NCBI RefSeq assembly: GCF_015624485.1
Contig: NZ_CP061378.1
Span: forward strand, 4,712,001-4,776,000
DNA from: Bradyrhizobium genosp. L
GTDB lineage: Bacteria; Pseudomonadota; Alphaproteobacteria; Rhizobiales; Xanthobacteraceae
Direction: 5' to 3'
DNA: 64,000 bases
In this document: in pieces, positions 59,839-64,000 of the stretch
Numbering within the stretch: the stretch's first letter is position 1
Layout of the letters: each line of letters begins with the position of its first letter
Position numbers and translations under genes: made by a program
Notes under the pieces: generated by a model
What the model was told of the DNA's origin: nothing
Databases searched by the model: none
Seen by the model: the letters and a program-made list of their open reading frames with translations, nothing else

Positions 59839-60996
59839 TCAGAACCGCGTGGTGCCGAGCGGCAGGCCGAGGCTGACGCGCCCCGCCAGCGTGTAGCTGT
59901 TCGCCGTCATCGCCACGTGCTTGACCGCGGCCTGGACGTCGCGGATCGACCGTTCGAGCGTGCCGCTTTCGAAGATCGCCGCCGTCCCGGCCGGCGCCGC
60001 GATCATCTCGACGATCCGGGCGGCGCCTTCGGCTGCATTGGCGCAGGCGATCCGGAACGCGATCCGCGCCTCGAACAGGCGGTCGCCGGCGCTCTCGACC
60101 GCTTCCATCAGCTCCGTCATGGCCTCGACCAATAGCGCACGGGCGGACCGCAGCACGGCCAGTGCGCGGCCGACCAGCGACTGCACCAGTTCGCCGTCGC
60201 GCAGCAGGCCGCCGCCGCCGAGCCGCGGCTTCTTGGCCGCCAGCGCGATGAAGGCATCGAGCGCGCCGCGTGCGATGCCGAGCGGCACGACCGAGACCGT
60301 CCACATGAATGCCGATAGCCCCGGCAGGCGATAGGAAATGCCGGGTTGCGTCGGTTTGAAATCGACCAGCGGATGGATGTGGCTGAAGGGTACGAAAACG
60401 TCCGTCACCTCGAAGTCGCAGCTGCCGGTGCCGCGCAGCCCGGAGACGAACCAGGTGTCGTGAATGCGCACGTCGGAGCGGTCGACATAGCAGCACAGTG
60501 GCGGTCCGTCCTTGCCGTCGGTGCCCTTGACGCTGGCGAGCCCCATGAACTTGGTGGCGTGATGCGCGCCGCTGCCGAACGGCCAGCGGCCGCTGACCCT
60601 GTAGCCGCCCTCGGCCTCGACGGCCGTTCCGACCGCGCCGGTGGCGCTACAGACGAACGTCTGCGGATCGGCGGACCAGCTCCGCGCCACATCCTCCGGC
60701 AAATAGCCGCCGAGCCGGCTCATCCCGCCGCCGTTGCCGACCAGCCAGCCGACCGAGCCATCGAGCGCGGCGGCCGCCTCGACGATAGTCATGAAATCGA
60801 GCGGCGAGAATTCCGGGCCGCCGAGCGCCTTCGGCAGATACAGGCGAAACATTCCGGCCTCGGCCAGCGCCTGGAAGACGGGGTCGGAAAGCCTGCGGTC
60901 ACGGTCGAATTGCGGACGTTGCTCGGCAATCAACGGAGCGAGCCGGTCGAGCGCGGCCAGATGATCGGCAACACGGCTGGCGGCAGGCATGTCCAT
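59839..60996 (-). CDS. acyl-CoA dehydrogenase-fold flavoprotein
   Basis: A 385-aa protein; the ATG after GGGGAAGGAAACTGCC decides the start (MDMPAASRVADHLAAL). ACAD-fold signs: LYLPKALGGPEFSPLDFMTI, GSVGWLVGNGGGMSRLGGYL, YRVSGRWPFGSGAHHATKFM, LRGTGSCDFEVTDVFVPFSH, and a helical C-terminus (IAFRIACANAAEGAARIVEM). The pattern fits the HpaB/DszC-like hydroxylase branch, which uses reduced flavin, as well as true dehydrogenases; the reaction is not resolved. Alone, flanked by a MITE-like element. Confidence 0.85.
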   Translation of the reverse strand: MDMPAASRVADHLAALDRLAPLIAEQRPQFDRDRRLSDPVFQALAEAGMFRLYLPKALGGPEFSPLDFMTIVEAAAALDGSVGWLVGNGGGMSRLGGYLPEDVARSWSADPQTFVCSATGAVGTAVEAEGGYRVSGRWPFGSGAHHATKFMGLASVKGTDGKDGPPLCCYVDRSDVRIHDTWFVSGLRGTGSCDFEVTDVFVPFSHIHPLVDFKPTQPGISYRLPGLSAFMWTVSVVPLGIARGALDAFIALAAKKPRLGGGGLLRDGELVQSLVGRALAVLRSARALLVEAMTELMEAVESAGDRLFEARIAFRIACANAAEGAARIVEMIAAPAGTAAIFESGTLERSIRDVQAAVKHVAMTANSYTLAGRVSLGLPLGTTRF

Positions 60997-61134
60997 GGCA
61001 GTTTCCTTCCCCGGAGCGAGGCAGCCGAATTCAACCCATCGGCGCAAATTTGACCATCACGCTTCTGGTCGCACCGTCATCCAATTGTCATGAATAGTGC
61101 CGACACGTCTGCCCGATACAGCTCGGGGACCCGC

Positions 61135-63492
61135 ATGGACTATTTCAAACGCTTCAACTTCCTGTTCGCCGCGCCGGTGTTCGAGGCCGACGACCTCGAG
61201 GGCATCCGCTTCAACCAGATCATCAGCGAAATCGAGCGCTCCGGCTTCGAAGTGGTGCGTGCCCGCAAGCTGGAAGACGCCGAGATCGCGGTGCAGACCG
61301 ATGCGGCGATCGGCTGCATGGTGGTCGACTGGGGCAAGAAGGGACTTGAGGGCAAGACTGCGGCGCTGATCAATCTGATGCGCCGGCGCGGCCTCGACTT
61401 CCCGATCATCCTCTTGATTCGCCGCAAGCGCTTCGAGGACCTGCCGGTCGAGGTGCTGGATTTCATCGACGGCTACGTGTTCCTGTCCGAGGAGACCCCG
61501 CCCTTCATCGCCAAGAACCTGATCTCCAGGCTGAAGCAATATGCCGAGAACCTGAAGACGCCGTTCTTCGGGGCGCTGGTCGACTATGCCGAGGAAGGCA
61601 ACCAGCTCTGGACCTGCCCGGGCCACAATGGCGGCGTGTTCTACAGCCGCAGCCCGATCGGCCGGGTGTTCGTCGAGCATCTCGGCGAAGCCGTGTTCCG
61701 CGACGACCTCGACAATTCCGTGCTCGACCTCGGCGACCTCCTCACCCATGAGGGGCCGGCGCTGCGGGCGCAGAAGGAAGCGGCGAAGATCTTCGGCGCC
61801 GAGAAGACCTATTTCGTGCTCAACGGCACCTCGACCTCCAACAAGGTGGCGCTCGGCTCGCTGGTCACCGACGGCGACCTCGTACTGTTCGACCGCAACA
61901 ACCACAAGGCCGCCCATCACGGCGCGCTCTTGATCGGCGGCGGCATCCCGGTCTATGTGCCGACGGTGCGCAACGCCTGGGGCCTGATCGGGCCGATGCG
62001 CTGGGACCTGCTCGACGAAGGCGCCATCCGCGACGCTATCCGCAAGCACCCGTTGGTCAAGGACGAGAACGCCTGGAAAAAGGAGCGACCGTTCCGCGTC
62101 GCCGTGGTCGAGGAGTGCACCTATGACGGCACCATCCACTCGGCCGAGATGATCCTCAAGCGCATCGGTCATCTCTGCGACTACATCCTGTTCGACGAGG
62201 CCTGGGCCGGCTTCATGAAATTCCACCCGATCTATGCCGGCCGCTTCGCGATGGGCTTGTCCGATCTCGGCCCCGAGGCGCCCGGCATCATCGCGACGCA
62301 ATCGACCCACAAGCAGCTCGCGAGCTTCTCGCAGGCCTCACAGATCCACATTCGCGATCGCCACATCAAGGGTCAGAAGCGCCGCGTCGAGCACCGCCGC
62401 TTCAACGAAAGCTTCATGCAGCACGCCTCGACCTCGCCGTTCTACCCGATCTTCGCCTCGCTCGACGTCGGCGCCCAGATGATGAAAGGCCGCTCCGGCG
62501 AAGTGCTGTGGGACGATACGATCCGGCTCGGCATCGAGCTGCGCAAGAAGATCCGCGCCGTGAAGCGCGAGTTCGAGGAGAAGGAGACGCGCGCGGAGCG
62601 CCGCTGGTTCTTCGAGCCGTTCGTGCCGGATCGCGTCAAGATTCCCGATGTCGCCCGCGACGGCGGCGTGCACAACGTCGCCTGGGAGACGATCTCGACC
62701 GACCAGCTCGCGACCGATCCGTCGTACTGGCAACTGAGCCCGGGCGAGACCTGGCACGGCTTTCCCGATCTGACCGCGGGCTTCGCCATGACCGACCCCA
62801 ACAAGCTGACATTGCTCACACCGGGCTTCGATCACGCAACCGGCGCCTATGCCGACCACGGCATCCCCGCGCCGGTCGTGGCGCAATATCTGCGTGAGAA
62901 CCAGATCGTTGCCGAGAAGAACGATCTCAACTCCCTGCTCTTCCTGCTGACACCAGGCGTCGAGGCCAGCAAGGCCGGCACGCTGGTGTCAGGCCTCGTC
63001 GCCTTCAAGAAGCTGCATGACGACAACGCACTGATCGAGGATGTCATCCCCGAGTTCTTCCGCCGTCGCCCGCAACGCTACACCGGGGTTCGGCTGCGCG
63101 ACCTCTGCGGCGACATGCATCGCTTCTTCCGCGACGGCGGCGTCAGCACCTTGCAGGCCAAGCAATTCCTGCCCGAACACCTGCCCGAGATCGCGATGTC
63201 GCCGCGCCAGGCCGCGCAGTACCTGATCCGCAACGACGTCGACTATCTGCCGATCGACGAGATTTACGGCCGCATCGCCGCGACCCCGTTCGTGGTCTAC
63301 CCCCCCGGGATCGCCACCATCGTCCCCGGCGAGCGGCTCACCGAACGCAGCAAGCCGATGATCGATTATCTCAAGATGTTCGAATCGAGCTTCAACGCGT
63401 TCCCCGGATTCGAGGTCGAGGTCCAGGGCCTCTACAAGGAGATCGACGTCGCCGGTCGCGTCCGCTTCTATACCTATGTCGTGGCCGAGTGA
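61135..63492 (+). CDS. Orn/Lys/Arg decarboxylase (PLP-dependent, fold type I)
   Basis: A 785-aa protein using the ATG giving MDYFKRFNFLFAAPVFEADD; an upstream ATG (61090) is possible. N-terminal receiver-like wing domain (to about 130). The PLP domain has CPGHNGGVFYSRSPIGRVFV, FVLNGTSTSNKVALGSLVTD, FDEAWAGFMKFHP and the Schiff-base Lys393 in TQSTHKQLASFSQAS. A C-terminal domain follows with VDYLPIDEIYGRIAATPFVV. Such enzymes make cadaverine, putrescine or agmatine, often for acid stress; substrate preference cannot be read. Confidence 0.94.
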   Translation: MDYFKRFNFLFAAPVFEADDLEGIRFNQIISEIERSGFEVVRARKLEDAEIAVQTDAAIGCMVVDWGKKGLEGKTAALINLMRRRGLDFPIILLIRRKRFEDLPVEVLDFIDGYVFLSEETPPFIAKNLISRLKQYAENLKTPFFGALVDYAEEGNQLWTCPGHNGGVFYSRSPIGRVFVEHLGEAVFRDDLDNSVLDLGDLLTHEGPALRAQKEAAKIFGAEKTYFVLNGTSTSNKVALGSLVTDGDLVLFDRNNHKAAHHGALLIGGGIPVYVPTVRNAWGLIGPMRWDLLDEGAIRDAIRKHPLVKDENAWKKERPFRVAVVEECTYDGTIHSAEMILKRIGHLCDYILFDEAWAGFMKFHPIYAGRFAMGLSDLGPEAPGIIATQSTHKQLASFSQASQIHIRDRHIKGQKRRVEHRRFNESFMQHASTSPFYPIFASLDVGAQMMKGRSGEVLWDDTIRLGIELRKKIRAVKREFEEKETRAERRWFFEPFVPDRVKIPDVARDGGVHNVAWETISTDQLATDPSYWQLSPGETWHGFPDLTAGFAMTDPNKLTLLTPGFDHATGAYADHGIPAPVVAQYLRENQIVAEKNDLNSLLFLLTPGVEASKAGTLVSGLVAFKKLHDDNALIEDVIPEFFRRRPQRYTGVRLRDLCGDMHRFFRDGGVSTLQAKQFLPEHLPEIAMSPRQAAQYLIRNDVDYLPIDEIYGRIAATPFVVYPPGIATIVPGERLTERSKPMIDYLKMFESSFNAFPGFEVEVQGLYKEIDVAGRVRFYTYVVAE

Positions 63493-63510
63493 GCGGACGG
63501 ACGGCCCCTA

Positions 63511-64000
63511 ATGGAGAATGATCACAAGATCACCATTCGTTCCTCGCGCGACAGCGATGTCGATGCGATGCTCGCGATCTACCGCCATCACATCCGTCAC
63601 GGCGTCGAGGAGAGCGTCGACGACACCGGCACGCCGGAGCCCGACGATCTGCGCGACCGTCGCAAGAATCTGCGCAACACGCGGCTGCCGCACCTCGTCG
63701 CCGTCTGCAACGGCGAGGTGGTCGGCTACGCCTATGTGGTGCTGTTCCGCAAGCGCCCGGCCTACCGCTACACGGTGAAGCACTCGATCTACATTCATCA
63801 CGAGTTCACCGGCAAGGGCGTCGGCGGCAAGCTGTTGCAGGAATTGATCGACACCTGCGCGGCGGCCGGTTTCCGCCAGATGATCGGCTACATCGATAGC
63901 GACAACGCCGCCTCGCTGGCGCTGCACGACCGCTCCGGCTTCGCGCGTGTCGGGCATCTGCCCGGCGTCGCCTACCGCTACGGCCGCTGGTCCGACACCA
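63511..64000 (+). CDS. GNAT-family N-acetyltransferase (3' end outside window)
   Basis: An open frame of 163 codons cut by the window end. It resembles phosphinothricin/methionine-sulfoximine-type acetyltransferases: IRSSRDSDVDAMLAIYRHHI, HLVAVCNGEVVGYAYVVLFR, acetyl-CoA-binding IHHEFTGKGVGGKLLQELID and SDNAASLALHDRSGFARVGH. It starts 18 bp after the decarboxylase stop, so probably co-transcribed. Acceptor substrate unknown. Confidence 0.88.
   Translation, partial: MENDHKITIRSSRDSDVDAMLAIYRHHIRHGVEESVDDTGTPEPDDLRDRRKNLRNTRLPHLVAVCNGEVVGYAYVVLFRKRPAYRYTVKHSIYIHHEFTGKGVGGKLLQELIDTCAAAGFRQMIGYIDSDNAASLALHDRSGFARVGHLPGVAYRYGRWSDT

Noticed and set aside
1..64000. CRISPR array, rRNA operon, phage structural genes or restriction-modification/defence system
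   Set aside because: No regularly spaced direct repeats, no rRNA sequence and no family match to such genes were found; the repeats seen are dispersed palindromes.

Overview
The window looks like chromosome from a Bradyrhizobium-type alphaproteobacterium (Nitrobacteraceae). This rests on very high GC, GC-biased third codon positions, rhizobial families (DUF768, DUF2336, Omp25/31-like barrel, FixH-like, GDCCVxC), many small exported proteins, and several palindromic repeat families that I remember as typical of Bradyrhizobium. No database search was possible, so the genus is an inference.

Layout. The first 0.9 kb is the end of an integrated element: the C-terminal part of a tyrosine recombinase stops 25 bp from the 3' end of a tRNA-Tyr gene. 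From 1 to 13.5 kb there is core-type sequence: rlmB, a NiCoT-type nickel/cobalt transporter, tRNA-Thr, a TetR regulator, an SCP2-like/alpha-beta hydrolase pair, an outer-membrane barrel and about a dozen small exported or hypothetical proteins. From 13.9 to 19.8 kb lies a copper/silver-type efflux operon (Cys/Met-rich exported protein, FixH/YtkA-like protein, CusB-like adaptor, CusA-like RND pump) next to a GDCCVxC protein. From 19.7 to 28.7 kb there is an unrecognised two-gene operon, an S10 peptidase, nadK, a response regulator/Hpt pair, a DUF2336 protein, a lytic transglycosylase, and folE-hisI.

From 28.9 to 44.6 kb there are an IscU/SufU-like scaffold, a GFA protein, two exported ClpP-like proteins, yidD, an amino-acid permease, an MFS transporter, thrS, a nitroreductase, a cold-shock cluster (DUF768, csp, DUF6894), a single-domain response regulator and a GAF histidine kinase. 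From 44.6 to 52.8 kb there are rpsU, a broken EAL-domain remnant, a divergent HxlR / DoxX-SDR-MAPEG locus, a TauD-like oxygenase and a PAS-GGDEF-EAL protein. From 53 to 64 kb there are a patatin, a CBS protein, a rhomboid protease, a GIY-YIG gene boxed by inverted repeats, a PAS protein, a HAMP-adenylate cyclase, a TPR protein, an acyl-CoA-dehydrogenase-like enzyme, an Orn/Lys/Arg decarboxylase and a GNAT acetyltransferase cut by the right edge.

The most unusual content is non-coding. It comprises a MITE-like element with 27-bp terminal inverted repeats (two full copies plus a collapsed one), an inverted-repeat-flanked GIY-YIG cassette, two orphan intrinsic terminators that suggest small RNAs, and a perfect 24-bp AT-rich palindrome between divergent genes. 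No CRISPR array, rRNA, phage structural module or recognisable defence island is present.
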